From NCBI RefSeq assembly GCF_040450955.1, contig NZ_CP144373.1:1220486-1284485 (forward strand): a stretch of 64,000 nucleotides of DNA, written 5' to 3'. The translations under genes and the position numbers were made by a program. The stretch comes from Thermodesulfovibrio sp. 3907-1M (GTDB lineage Bacteria > Nitrospirota > Thermodesulfovibrionia > Thermodesulfovibrionales > Thermodesulfovibrionaceae). Below are positions 1 through 8,440 of the stretch, one piece after another. The notes under the pieces were generated by a model, which did no database searches, had not been told where the DNA came from, and saw only the letters and a list, made by a program, of their open reading frames with translations. Position 1 is the stretch's first letter; each line of letters begins with the position of its first letter.

Positions 1-809
1 CCCACAAGCTGAGTTGCAAAAGGCTTTCTCTCTAATACTGCAGTTGCCTCAACTGCTACAGGCATTGTCTCTGCAGAAGAGGCTTTCTCATCAGAAGCTG
101 TCCGTGTCTCTTCTTTACCAGCAGGAGACATCTCTTCCTTAGCAACAGTTATATCTCTTTGTTCTCTTTCAATCTCTTTTGGTGTAGTTGCTCTTGGTGG
201 TGATGGTGGAGCTCCCTCTCTTACTATCGTGCTCTCACCAGCTTTAACTTCAACAACAATCTCTGGGCGCTGAATATTATAGGTATAAACCCTTCCTGTA
301 ATAACAGTTACGGTTGAATATGTTGGATAGTGGGCAACTATGTAGTTTGTTCCCCTTACTCCTGCAACTGCTATTGGTGTTTTAATCTCAAATCTGTTAG
401 CCTTTGGTGAAGCCTTTATTTTTTCAATGCTTTTTTCCGCTACAGCAGCTCCTACCTTGCCTCTTGGCACATTGAGTGTAACCTTGAGAGTTTCACCATC
501 AACAAAATACTCGCTTATATCAACTCTGCTACGGGGTGCAATTTTTACAACTGTTCCATCTCTGAATGTTATCTCTGCTCTTGAGTCTGTCTTTGTCCTT
601 ATTATGTCATTTAAATAAACAGGCTCATTTATCTTTGCAGGGACTGCTGGAGACTTGCCAGCCCTTAATATATCAACCTTTCCCTGAAGTGCTGTTATTT
701 TCCCCACTTCCTCTGCATGAGCTATGGAAATAAATAAAAAGCACATAATTAATGAAAAAAAGAAAAATGAGAAGACTTCTCGCTTTGCCCGCAGCGATTT
801 TTCTCTCAT
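1..809 (-). CDS. FecR-domain exported protein (3' end outside window)
   Basis: Open from an ATG at 809 to the window edge, about 269 codons seen. An AGGAGG Shine-Dalgarno sits 6 nt before the ATG. The N-terminus is a signal peptide: basic start, hydrophobic stretch at residues 13-30 and an AHA cleavage site before EEVGKI. Residues about 35-190 resemble the FecR fold: a beta-rich stretch with DIIRTKTDSRAEITFRDGT, then GVRGTNYIV and a TVITGRVY segment. A charged, Pro/Ala-rich tail follows. It is 11 bp downstream of a TPR/beta-barrel gene on the same strand, so the two probably form an envelope pair. FecR domains here are more likely structural or peptidoglycan-associated than anti-sigma regulators, since no sigma factor is adjacent. 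The pairing is inference; the family call is fairly secure. Confidence 0.8.
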   Translation of the reverse strand, partial: MREKSLRAKREVFSFFFFSLIMCFLFISIAHAEEVGKITALQGKVDILRAGKSPAVPAKINEPVYLNDIIRTKTDSRAEITFRDGTVVKIAPRSRVDISEYFVDGETLKVTLNVPRGKVGAAVAEKSIEKIKASPKANRFEIKTPIAVAGVRGTNYIVAHYPTYSTVTVITGRVYTYNIQRPEIVVEVKAGESTIVREGAPPSPPRATTPKEIEREQRDITVAKEEMSPAGKEETRTASDEKASSAETMPVAVEATAVLERKPFATQLV

Positions 810-820
810 CTTAAGCCTCC

Positions 821-2344
821 TTAAAAGTTAAAGCTTAACTCAAATGTGTAAATATTTCTCCTGTAATCGTAAATAGGAAAATTAGAGTCAGCTCTTAAGT
901 GATAGTAGTTAAGATTTGCTCTCACTGTCTTTGAAACATCAAAGATAAATCCAGATGTTAATGAATAAATCCTGTCTTTTCTTTTTTCTGGTGTTTCAGG
1001 AAAACCTTGGACTCCTCTTGCACTGAGGGTATTAATATTTTTATAGTTCTGCCAGGTATGCTCTCCTGCTATCTGAAGGCTGAGTTTTTCTGTCAGAGGA
1101 TATACCAGCCCAGCAGAAACTCTATGGGAAGAAGAATCCCAGTTTATTCCCTGAGTATCATCAACTGTGTAGTCATATCTTGCATATAAAACTCCTTTTT
1201 CTTTAAAAGGATAAAAATATCCAGCTCCAATACTGTACTGACTGCTATCCCTGTCTTCATCAGGATTAAAACCTTCAATGTATTTAAGCATCTCTCTTTT
1301 ACCGTATCCAGCAAAAACCTGACCTATATGCCCGGGAAAAATCTGAATGCTCAGGGTTGGAGTAATTGAAAAGAATGACATATATTCTCTTTCATTAATC
1401 CACATGTGGGAGTAGCTTACTGGAAGCGTTATGAATCCATCTTTGATGTTTAATCCAGGGGTTAATGTAACCGTGCTTAAAGTAGTGTCATATTTGAAGG
1501 AGTGAAAGTAGTTTTTTGTGTAAAGAGTGAGGTCTCCTGTAAAAAATAGATCTCCTCCTGGCAGAGTTCTGTAACTAAGCTTCAGGGTGTTTGTCACCGC
1601 TGAGTCTCTTTTCCCTGAAATCTCATCAACTGCTGTAACTCCAATTATAGTTGTAGGCTTTGATACAACATTGTCATCATACTGATACGCAACTCCCAAT
1701 GTAATGCTCCACTCCTTAAAAGCAGTCTTTAATGCTGTAAGATAATCAGATGCAAACTCTGCTATATCTGTCTTTGGTTCAATCTTTATTAGAGTTTCAA
1801 GGCTTTTCATTGCCTCCTTTATCTTTCTTTCAGAGGCATATGTGAGTGCTATCTGTAAATCTGATGCCTGAGTGAGTGCTGGATCAATTGATTTTGCCTT
1901 TTCAAAAGCCTTTCTTGCTTCATCAAATCTTCCCATCTTTGAAAGAACAACTCCTTTAAGAAACATCACCCTTGAAGGCATGACAAACTCTCTTTCAGCC
2001 TCATCAAGCCAATGAATTGCCTCTTTTAACTCACCAAGAAAATATAAAACCTCAGCAACTTCAACATAGGCATCATTTATTCTTGGTGTGCCAGTAAGAG
2101 CCTTATAAAAATAGTCCTTTGCAGCTCTGTAATCTCCAGTCTGTTTGTATGTAAGTCCAAGATAAAAGGCTGCCATTGTTGATGGCTTTGTTTTGTAAAC
2201 CTCTTTTAATATCTCAAAGGCCTCTTCATAGTTTTCTGCTCTGTATTGCTCAACTGCTTTCTGAAGGTCTTCTGCATAAGCTAAAAAGGGAATAAATATC
2301 AAGATTAATGCTAAAAAAGAGTTTATTGAAATCTTTTTTAACAT
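821..2344 (-). CDS. TPR protein with C-terminal outer-membrane beta-barrel
   Basis: 507 aa. It has a signal peptide (LALILIFIPFLAYA, cleavage near residue 24). Residues about 25-205 are tandem TPR-like helical repeats (for example AAFYLGLTYKQTGDYRAAKDY). Residues about 215-507 alternate polar and hydrophobic residues with many aromatics and end in a terminal Phe, as outer-membrane barrels do. The YQYDDNV start of the barrel recalls the barrel part of surface-lipoprotein-assembly/DUF560-like proteins. It lies 31 bp after hisF and 11 bp before the FecR-domain gene, on the same strand. It is probably an outer-membrane protein with a periplasmic TPR module; its substrate or partner cannot be read from the sequence. 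Confidence 0.8.
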   Translation of the reverse strand: MLKKISINSFLALILIFIPFLAYAEDLQKAVEQYRAENYEEAFEILKEVYKTKPSTMAAFYLGLTYKQTGDYRAAKDYFYKALTGTPRINDAYVEVAEVLYFLGELKEAIHWLDEAEREFVMPSRVMFLKGVVLSKMGRFDEARKAFEKAKSIDPALTQASDLQIALTYASERKIKEAMKSLETLIKIEPKTDIAEFASDYLTALKTAFKEWSITLGVAYQYDDNVVSKPTTIIGVTAVDEISGKRDSAVTNTLKLSYRTLPGGDLFFTGDLTLYTKNYFHSFKYDTTLSTVTLTPGLNIKDGFITLPVSYSHMWINEREYMSFFSITPTLSIQIFPGHIGQVFAGYGKREMLKYIEGFNPDEDRDSSQYSIGAGYFYPFKEKGVLYARYDYTVDDTQGINWDSSSHRVSAGLVYPLTEKLSLQIAGEHTWQNYKNINTLSARGVQGFPETPEKRKDRIYSLTSGFIFDVSKTVRANLNYYHLRADSNFPIYDYRRNIYTFELSFNF

Positions 2345-2375
2345 TAAAAAGTGTAAAAATTTTTTTTATAAAAAA

Positions 2376-3215
2376 TCAACTGATTCTTACAGGAATTCCT
2401 CTTTGTCTTAAATACTCCTTTGCCTCTCTTACCGAGTATTCTCTGAAATGGAATATGGACGCTGCAAGAGCTGCGTCTGCTTTGCCAAGGGCAAAGGCTT
2501 CATAGAGATGCTCTAAGGTGCCCGCACCTCCTGAGGCAATAACTGGTATTGTAACAGTCTCTGCAATTGCTCTTGTAAGCTCTATGTCATAGCCTTCACG
2601 GGTTCCATCTCTGTCCATACTCGTAAGCAAAATCTCACCAGCACCGAATTCCTCCATTTTTTTTGCCCATGCAGTAGCATCAATTGGACGCATAAGTCTT
2701 CCACCATGAGTTGACAGAACAAATCTTGAGTTTTCATTGTAAAGCACATCCTGTAGTTCAGGGTCATCAAACCATTTTTCCTGTGGATAAGCTTTTGGAT
2801 TGAATGTGTTATCAACCCTTTTTGCATCTATTGCAATCACTATGCATTGTGAGCCAAAACGTGATGATGCTTTCTGAATAAAGTATGGATCACGGACAGC
2901 AGTTGTATTAATAGAAACTTTATCAGCACCTGCATTAAGTAAATCTCTTATGTCATCAAGGCTTTTTATTCCTCCACCAACAGTAAGAGGCATGAATACA
3001 ACTGAGGCAGTCCTTTCAACGACATCAATTATGATTTTCCTTTTTTCATGGGATGCTGTAACATCAAGGAATACAAGCTCATCAGCCTCTTCCTCATCAT
3101 AGTAAAGAGCATTCTCAACAGGATCACCTGCATCCCTGAGATTGAGAAAGTTCACACCTTTTACAACTCTTCCATCTTTCACATCAAGACAGGGTATAAT
3201 TCTCTTAGCAAGCAT
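2376..3215 (-). CDS. hisF: imidazole glycerol phosphate synthase subunit HisF
   Basis: 279 aa (beta/alpha)8 barrel. It is the cyclase half of IGP synthase, using ammonia from HisH to turn PRFAR into IGP and AICAR in histidine synthesis. Asp11 ([10 protein letters not shown]) and Asp130 ([10 protein letters not shown]) match the two catalytic aspartates of HisF in both position and context. The start has a good Shine-Dalgarno (GGAGTAAGG). It is about 25 residues longer than the usual 250-255 aa; the excess lies just after Asp130 (about residues 134-160, rich in W, F, D, P). hisA lies upstream, separated by a small nucleotidyltransferase gene. hisH is not in the window. Confidence 0.96.
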   Translation of the reverse strand: MLAKRIIPCLDVKDGRVVKGVNFLNLRDAGDPVENALYYDEEEADELVFLDVTASHEKRKIIIDVVERTASVVFMPLTVGGGIKSLDDIRDLLNAGADKVSINTTAVRDPYFIQKASSRFGSQCIVIAIDAKRVDNTFNPKAYPQEKWFDDPELQDVLYNENSRFVLSTHGGRLMRPIDATAWAKKMEEFGAGEILLTSMDRDGTREGYDIELTRAIAETVTIPVIASGGAGTLEHLYEAFALGKADAALAASIFHFREYSVREAKEYLRQRGIPVRIS

Positions 3216-3261
3216 ACCTTACTCCAGAATTTTTTTATTTTTTATGTAACTTAAGAGCTCT

Positions 3262-3561
3262 TCATATTTTTATACCACATGTTCTTGCTATTTCGTAGAT
3301 TGAATTTTCTTCAGGTTTATGCATATTTTCAACAAGAATATCAATCTTTTGCTCTCCAATTTTTCTTTTAAGTTCAGCGAGAAATGAAGCCTTTGCCTCA
3401 ATTATTCCATCCTTCATCTCAGTGCTTATGTATATATCTATATCTCCGCCTTTCTGAGTATCGTCAACTCTTGAACCGAACATACGAACCTCGCAGTTTT
3501 CTCCAAAATACTTTTTGGCAAGAGTTTTAATGGCTTTTAACACCTCTTCACTTAATCGCAT
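3262..3561 (-). CDS. orphan minimal nucleotidyltransferase (MNT domain)
   Basis: 99 aa. The pattern MFGSRVDDTQKGGDIDIYI gives the nucleotidyltransferase signature: G29-S30 followed by D40-x-D42. This matches the small MNT proteins that act as antitoxins of HEPN toxins (MntA/HepT). Its ATG overlaps the hisA stop by 14 bp and hisF follows 46 bp later, so it sits inside the histidine operon and is probably translated by coupling. No HEPN partner flanks it, unlike the pair at 10472-11096. It could be a leftover antitoxin or an MNT with another target. Family call good, function unknown. Confidence 0.75.
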   Translation of the reverse strand: MRLSEEVLKAIKTLAKKYFGENCEVRMFGSRVDDTQKGGDIDIYISTEMKDGIIEAKASFLAELKRKIGEQKIDILVENMHKPEENSIYEIARTCGIKI

Positions 3562-4273
3562 TTACCAACTCAATTGCTTCTTTTAAATTTATTGCGCCTG
3601 AATAGATTGCTTTGCCTGTTATAACTCCCCAGAGTTTTTCTATTTCAGCAAGCTTCTTTATATCCTCCATTGATGAAACTCCGCCTGAAGCAATTACAGG
3701 AATGTTAACAGCCTCAACAATCGCTTTTGTTGCATCAATATTTGGTCCTGTAAGCATCCCATCTCTTGATATGTCAGTATAAATTATTCCCCACACTCCG
3801 TAATCCTGCATCCTAAGGGCAAGCTCTGCTGCCTTTAGCTCTGTAAGTTCAACCCAGCCCTTTACTGCTACAAACCCATCCTTTGCATCAATGCCTGCAA
3901 CTATTCTTTCAGGAAATATTTTGCATACCTCTTTTACAAAATCAGGATTATGAGCTAATACTGTTCCAAGAACTACTCTGTCAATTCCTGAATTTAAAAG
4001 CAATTCTATGTCCTCTATCTTTCTTATTCCTCCACCAACCTCTACTGCACCATGAAAAACTTCTCTGATTTTTTTTATTGACGAAAGATTGCTCAGTCTG
4101 CCCTGCTTTGCTCCATCAAGGTCAACAACATGAAGGACTTCTGCTCCTTCAGCTTGCCATCTTAATGCAGCTTCCTCGGGATTGTCATAATAAACTGTTA
4201 CTTCATCAAACTTACCCTGACGAAGTCTTACGCATTTTCCATCTTTAAGGTCAATTGCTGGAATAATCTTCAT
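3548..4273 (-). CDS. hisA: phosphoribosylformimino-5-aminoimidazole carboxamide ribotide isomerase HisA
   Basis: 241 aa, normal length. It catalyses the Amadori rearrangement of ProFAR to PRFAR, the step before HisF. Asp8 (IIPAIDLKDG) and Asp129 (VAGIDAKDG) match the catalytic acid/base pair, and two half-barrel phosphate-binding motifs are visible (VGGGIRKIED, ASGGVSSMED). No Shine-Dalgarno precedes the ATG. A TATACT -10 box lies 5 nt upstream (4284-4279), suggesting a leaderless or near-leaderless transcript. It is divergent from the methyltransferase at 4295 with only 21 bp between the start codons. Confidence 0.96.
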   Translation of the reverse strand: MKIIPAIDLKDGKCVRLRQGKFDEVTVYYDNPEEAALRWQAEGAEVLHVVDLDGAKQGRLSNLSSIKKIREVFHGAVEVGGGIRKIEDIELLLNSGIDRVVLGTVLAHNPDFVKEVCKIFPERIVAGIDAKDGFVAVKGWVELTELKAAELALRMQDYGVWGIIYTDISRDGMLTGPNIDATKAIVEAVNIPVIASGGVSSMEDIKKLAEIEKLWGVITGKAIYSGAINLKEAIELVNAIK

Positions 4274-4294
4274 TTTTTAGTATAACATAACAGG

Positions 4295-4909
4295 ATGGAT
4301 GAGCTTGCAAAGGAGTATGTAATTGATTTTTTTACAAAAAGGCTGATTCACTTTAAAAACACTCCTGAATCAGTGGGATGGACACGCACAGGTCAGTTGC
4401 TCCGATATGAAACAGTTCTTAAACTAATTGAGCCTGAGGGCAAGACTCTGCTTGATTTTGGCTGTGGAAAAGGAGATTTTTACGGCTTTTTGAAGGAAAA
4501 GGGAGTCAGATGTCGCTATACAGGCATAGATATAAATCCTTCGCTAATTGAAGTTGCCAGAAAGAGTTACCCAGAAGCGGAGTTTTATGTTATGGATATT
4601 GAAAATGAACCATTATCAGAGTTTTTTGATCTTACCGTTGCAATTGGTGTATTCAATCTTGCTGTGCAGGATGTAAAAGAGCTCATGCAGAGATGCGTGA
4701 AAATACTATTTCAGCATACGAGAGAAAGACTTGTTTTTACATGCCTTAATGAAAAAACAAAATTAAGAGACATCGGGGTTACTTATTTTTCTGTAGAAGA
4801 GTTACAAAGATTCGCCTGCACCCTTACAGAAAAATTTAAAGTTATAGATAATCTTATAGATGGCGATCTATTTTTAATTCTTGATAAAAGTAGCTTTTGT
4901 TTGAAATAA
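4295..4909 (+). CDS. class I SAM-dependent methyltransferase
   Basis: 204 aa. Rossmann-type methyltransferase: motif I is LLDFGCGKGDF (about residues 49-59), followed by an acidic end of beta2 (YTGIDINPSL) and VMDIENEP as motif II. Residues 1-40 resemble those of small uncharacterised methyltransferases. It is divergent from hisA and 28 bp before kdsD, which has its own promoter. A TATAAC box 8 nt before the ATG could serve as -10. The substrate cannot be inferred. Confidence 0.75.
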   Translation: MDELAKEYVIDFFTKRLIHFKNTPESVGWTRTGQLLRYETVLKLIEPEGKTLLDFGCGKGDFYGFLKEKGVRCRYTGIDINPSLIEVARKSYPEAEFYVMDIENEPLSEFFDLTVAIGVFNLAVQDVKELMQRCVKILFQHTRERLVFTCLNEKTKLRDIGVTYFSVEELQRFACTLTEKFKVIDNLIDGDLFLILDKSSFCLK

Positions 4910-4930
4910 AACCTCATACTAACTTAAAAT
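4901..4930 (+). promoter_or_regulatory. kdsD promoter, predicted leaderless
   Basis: TTGAAA (4901-4906), an 18-bp spacer and TAAAAT (4925-4930). The kdsD ATG at 4938 follows after only 7 nt and has no Shine-Dalgarno, so transcription should begin at or next to the start codon. Confidence 0.6.
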
Positions 4931-4937
4931 AAAATTT

Positions 4938-5906
4938 ATGGAAAATCTCATTGATGTAGCAAAAAGAGTTCTTACAATTGAAGCACAATCTCTTCAAGAC
5001 CTTAAAAAAAGAATTAACGAAGAGTTTCTCAAAGCTGTTGAGATAATTCATAACTCAAAGGGAAGAGTTGTTGTAACAGGAATGGGCAAGTCAGGGCTTG
5101 TGGGAAGAAAAATTGCAGCAACTCTTGCATCCACTGGAACGCCTTCATTTTTCATGCATCCTGCTGAAGCAAGTCACGGTGATCTTGGCATGGTTACAGA
5201 GGATGATGTTGTAATTGCTATAAGTAACAGTGGTGAGACAGAGGAAGTCTTAAGGCTTATTCCCTATCTTAAATATTTCAATGTGAAAATTATTGCTCTT
5301 ACTGGAAATCCTCAATCAACCCTTGCCAGACAGGCTGATGTGACACTGGATGTATCAGTAAAAGAGGAAGCCTGTCCATTTGGTTTTATTCCAACTGCAT
5401 CAACAACAGCTACTCTTGCAATGGGAGATGCTTTAGCAGTGGCACTTATTATGCGTAATGGTTTCAAAAAAGAGGATTTTGCTTTCTTCCACCCGGGAGG
5501 CTCTCTTGGAAGAAAAATGCTAACAAAAGTTAAAGACCTGATGCATACTGGGGAAGAACTTCCAGTTGCCTATCCTGATACTGTAATGCTTGATGCTGTT
5601 TTGGAGATTTCATCAAAAAGACTTGGCGTTGTTATAATTGTTGATGAAAACAGAAAGATTCTTGGAATTATTACTGATGGCGATGTGCGAAGAGGTGTTC
5701 AGAAATACGGTAAGGAGCTCTTTGAACTGAGAGCTTCTCAGATCATGACCAGAAACCCGAAAACTATAAATGAAGAAGAGCTTGCAGCAGTTGCCCTTTC
5801 AACGATGCAGAAATACTCTATAACAAGCCTTATTGTGCCTGCCAGTGATGGAACACTTAAAGGCTTAATTCACATTCATGATATTCTTAAAAAGGGTATT
5901 TTTTAA
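4938..5906 (+). CDS. kdsD: D-arabinose 5-phosphate isomerase (KpsF/GutQ family)
   Basis: 322 aa, family-typical. It interconverts D-ribulose 5-phosphate and D-arabinose 5-phosphate, the first step to Kdo for LPS. An N-terminal SIS domain (about 35-175) contains GMGKSGLVGRKIAATLAS and the histidine-bearing HPAEASHGDLGMV. Two CBS domains (about 205-320) carry the DLMHTGEELP and QIMTRNPKTI starts. Its stop overlaps the lptF ATG (TAATG), consistent with an LPS-assembly operon. It is expressed from a predicted leaderless promoter at 4901-4930. Confidence 0.93.
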   Translation: MENLIDVAKRVLTIEAQSLQDLKKRINEEFLKAVEIIHNSKGRVVVTGMGKSGLVGRKIAATLASTGTPSFFMHPAEASHGDLGMVTEDDVVIAISNSGETEEVLRLIPYLKYFNVKIIALTGNPQSTLARQADVTLDVSVKEEACPFGFIPTASTTATLAMGDALAVALIMRNGFKKEDFAFFHPGGSLGRKMLTKVKDLMHTGEELPVAYPDTVMLDAVLEISSKRLGVVIIVDENRKILGIITDGDVRRGVQKYGKELFELRASQIMTRNPKTINEEELAAVALSTMQKYSITSLIVPASDGTLKGLIHIHDILKKGIF

Positions 5907-6961
5907 TGAAAGTTATTTACGGCAGCTTAACCCGGGAGCTTATTCAGAATATTGCTCTTTCAATAGCCTTTTTAAATGCTGTTTTAATCATTGAAAAACT
6001 GTTTAAACTAAGTAAAATATTTGCTTCTGTTGGAATAGATTTGCCAAATCTTGTTTTGCTCATAATCCTTTTACAGCCTCAGTTGCTTATTTTTACAATT
6101 CCAATGGCTTTGCTTCTCGGTGTTTTGCTTACTTATGGAAGAACTCAGGCAGACAATGAAATGACAATCTACATGGTAAGCGGCATGCCCTATAAAAAGA
6201 CATTCAAACCCGCTATATACATTGCAACAGCAGCATTTTTTCTTACTACTCTGATGAGTTTTTATCTTGCGCCAGCAGGAGTAAGTCTTGTAAGAGAAAA
6301 AATTTTAAGTATTCTTGCAGAAAGAGCACCTCTTGGGCTGGAAGAAGGAGTTTTCAATCAGGGATTTAAAGATGTAACAATTTTTGTGAAGGAGAAACCT
6401 GACAGTTTACACTTAAAAGAAGTGGTAATTTTTGATGAGAGAAAAAATGAGACAAAAATAGTGATTGCTAAGGAAGGAGTTATTAAAAAGGAAAAAGACA
6501 ATATAAATTTAAGTTTGTTGGACGGGAAAGCTTATTTTAACAAAGGCACATCTTTAAATGAAGTAAGCTTTAAAGAGTATATATTCAAGCTTTCTCCAAA
6601 TATAGATCCAATAGCAAAAAAAATCAGTGAGCTTTCTTTAATTGAGCTTTTTTCAAAAATTGTTACTGAAAGATCAAAGAGCATAGATTACAAACTGGAG
6701 CTTTATAAGAGATTGGCTTTACCTATTTTATGCATAATAAGTGTTTTTTTAGCTCCTTCATTATGTCTTATTGTCGGGAAAAGTGGTAGAATTGGAGGAA
6801 TTACAGTAGGGCTTGCTATATTTGCAATTTATTACATCTTCATGATATATGGAGCAAATGTTGCAAAAGCAGGAAAAACATCAGCAGAAGTTGGTTCTCT
6901 TATGCCTGTTTTAGTCATGGGATTTTTAGCTTTCGTTATTTATTTCAGGATTAAAAAATGA
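5906..6961 (+). CDS. lptF: LPS export ABC transporter permease LptF
   Basis: 351 aa YjgP/YjgQ-family permease. It forms the inner-membrane LptB2FG complex that extracts LPS toward the LptA bridge. Hydrophobic segments lie near residues 15-35, 45-70 and 95-120 and in the C-terminal third. Between them is a soluble beta-rich stretch (about 130-250), the periplasmic jellyroll. It is coupled to kdsD by a 1-bp overlap and followed by lptG. LptF and LptG are hard to tell apart; the order suggests this one is LptF. Confidence 0.88.
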   Translation: MKVIYGSLTRELIQNIALSIAFLNAVLIIEKLFKLSKIFASVGIDLPNLVLLIILLQPQLLIFTIPMALLLGVLLTYGRTQADNEMTIYMVSGMPYKKTFKPAIYIATAAFFLTTLMSFYLAPAGVSLVREKILSILAERAPLGLEEGVFNQGFKDVTIFVKEKPDSLHLKEVVIFDERKNETKIVIAKEGVIKKEKDNINLSLLDGKAYFNKGTSLNEVSFKEYIFKLSPNIDPIAKKISELSLIELFSKIVTERSKSIDYKLELYKRLALPILCIISVFLAPSLCLIVGKSGRIGGITVGLAIFAIYYIFMIYGANVAKAGKTSAEVGSLMPVLVMGFLAFVIYFRIKK

Positions 6962-7003
6962 CTGGCAAACGCTATTCTGATACAGGCTTGAGCTGGAAAA
7001 AAA

Positions 7004-8101
7004 ATGAATATCGTATGTAAGAGCTACATAAAAGAGTTTTTAAAAACTTTTTTAATTCTGCTTTTTTCAATGTCTCTTCTTCTGTCAATTGTTGGGCTTA
7101 TTGAAAAAATAGATGATTTTATGCCTTATAAACCTTCAGCTGTTTTTTTTGTTAAATATGGTTTATACAGCATCCCCAGATACATTTTTTATCTTATACC
7201 TTTTGTCACACTTGTAACCTCTCTCTTTATATTTTCAGTTGGTGTAAGAAGCAGGGAATTCCTAATTCTTTCTGTTTCTGGCGGAAAATTAAGAGTCCTT
7301 TTAAAGCCCTTCTTAATTTTAGGTATTGTCATCTCTATTTCTGGCTTTATATTTGGAGAGTTTATTCAGCCAGAATTTACGAAAAAATTAAATATCATGG
7401 TTGAAGAATTGACCATGAAAGGGAAAAGTTCTGTACAAAAAAATATTTTTCTCAGAGCCAAGGATGGAACTGTGATAAAAATTGGAGAATATTTGGCGGG
7501 GCAAAGAAAGGCAAAGGATGTAAAAGCATTTATTATAAAAAACAATATCTTAACCAAAAGAATAGATGCTCAGGAGACAGAAATAAAAGAAAACTCATGG
7601 ATTTTTAAAAATGCCCTGATTTATGATTTCTTATCCGGCAAAGTTGAAAAATCCGAATTAACAGACTATCCGATTAATTTGAAGATATCCGTTGCCACAT
7701 TTAAAGATATTAAAAAAATTGAAGAGTTTGGAATAGTAGAACTTATTCAGAAAAGAAAAGAACTTAAAAGAGCGGGATTGAGCAATCCTAAAATTGATAC
7801 TGATATCAGTGGAAGGCTTTCATATAACTTTGTAACATTTTTCATGATGGTGCTTGGAATTTCTTTGCCTCTTGGTGCCCATGAAAAATTTATTTTTATT
7901 TTCTCAAAAACCAGAGGAGGAAGCAGTGGAATCATAACCGTAGGGATAGGTTTGCTCATAACAATAGTTTACTGGCTTGTATATTCACTCTTTATGTTTA
8001 TGGGTTATTCAAAAATCTTACCATCCTTTGTATCACCATGGATTACGCCCTTAATTTTTGGATTTGTATCTATGAAGCTTTTTTATGCAATAAAACAGTG
8101 A
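7004..8101 (+). CDS. lptG: LPS export ABC transporter permease LptG
   Basis: 365 aa, second YjgP/YjgQ permease, with the same layout as its neighbour: N-terminal membrane segments (about 12-35, 50-75, 95-120), a periplasmic beta domain (about 130-265) and C-terminal membrane segments ending LIFGFVSMKLFYAIKQ. It pairs with LptF in LptB2FG. Its start is 42 bp after lptF, with only a weak GGA-type ribosome site. lptB, lptA and lptC are not in the window. Confidence 0.88.
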   Translation: MNIVCKSYIKEFLKTFLILLFSMSLLLSIVGLIEKIDDFMPYKPSAVFFVKYGLYSIPRYIFYLIPFVTLVTSLFIFSVGVRSREFLILSVSGGKLRVLLKPFLILGIVISISGFIFGEFIQPEFTKKLNIMVEELTMKGKSSVQKNIFLRAKDGTVIKIGEYLAGQRKAKDVKAFIIKNNILTKRIDAQETEIKENSWIFKNALIYDFLSGKVEKSELTDYPINLKISVATFKDIKKIEEFGIVELIQKRKELKRAGLSNPKIDTDISGRLSYNFVTFFMMVLGISLPLGAHEKFIFIFSKTRGGSSGIITVGIGLLITIVYWLVYSLFMFMGYSKILPSFVSPWITPLIFGFVSMKLFYAIKQ

Positions 8102-8110
8102 AACTGATTT

Positions 8111-8398
8111 TTAGAAAAATAATTTGATAAGTCCTGCAAAAACACCAGCAAGGATGGCGGTTTGAGCAATTAAAAATCCTGCTACCCATTTAATTATTTC
8201 TATCTTGAATTGAGCAAGTTTTACTTCAATATTTGCTTCCACTTCCCTAATTCTTGCTTCAATCTCTTTAATGTCTCTTCTTGTGGCAAGGTCATCTTTT
8301 ATTTCTTTTTCAAACTCTTTCAAAAATTCAATAAATGCCTCTGCCGCATCTTCTCCGAGGCGTTCTCTTACTGATTTTGGTAAACTTAATACTGGCAT
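8111..8398 (-). CDS. small DUF1640/CCDC90-like coiled-coil protein with C-terminal membrane helix
   Basis: 95 aa. Three parts: a short helical head (MPVLSLPKSVRERLGEDAAE), a charged coiled coil (about 25-68) with the LATRRDIKEIEARI pattern typical of DUF1640 proteins, and one membrane helix (IIKWVAGFLIAQTAILAGVF) at the C-terminus. The much longer protein at 46971 has the same plan and similar end segments. It is convergent with lptG (9 bp gap). Promoter-like TTGATT-18-TATTTT lies 6 nt before the ATG. Function unknown; probably an inner-membrane oligomer. Confidence 0.65.
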   Translation of the reverse strand: MPVLSLPKSVRERLGEDAAEAFIEFLKEFEKEIKDDLATRRDIKEIEARIREVEANIEVKLAQFKIEIIKWVAGFLIAQTAILAGVFAGLIKLFF

Positions 8399-8404
8399 GT
8401 TTAA

Positions 8405-8434
8405 AAAATAGCAAACTCAGAATAAAAAAATCAA
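8405..8434 (-). promoter_or_regulatory. possible leaderless promoter of the small coiled-coil gene
   Basis: On the minus strand TTGATT (8434-8429), 18 bp and TATTTT (8410-8405), then 6 nt to the ATG at 8398. No Shine-Dalgarno is present. Confidence 0.4.
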
Positions 8435-8440
8435 TACATT

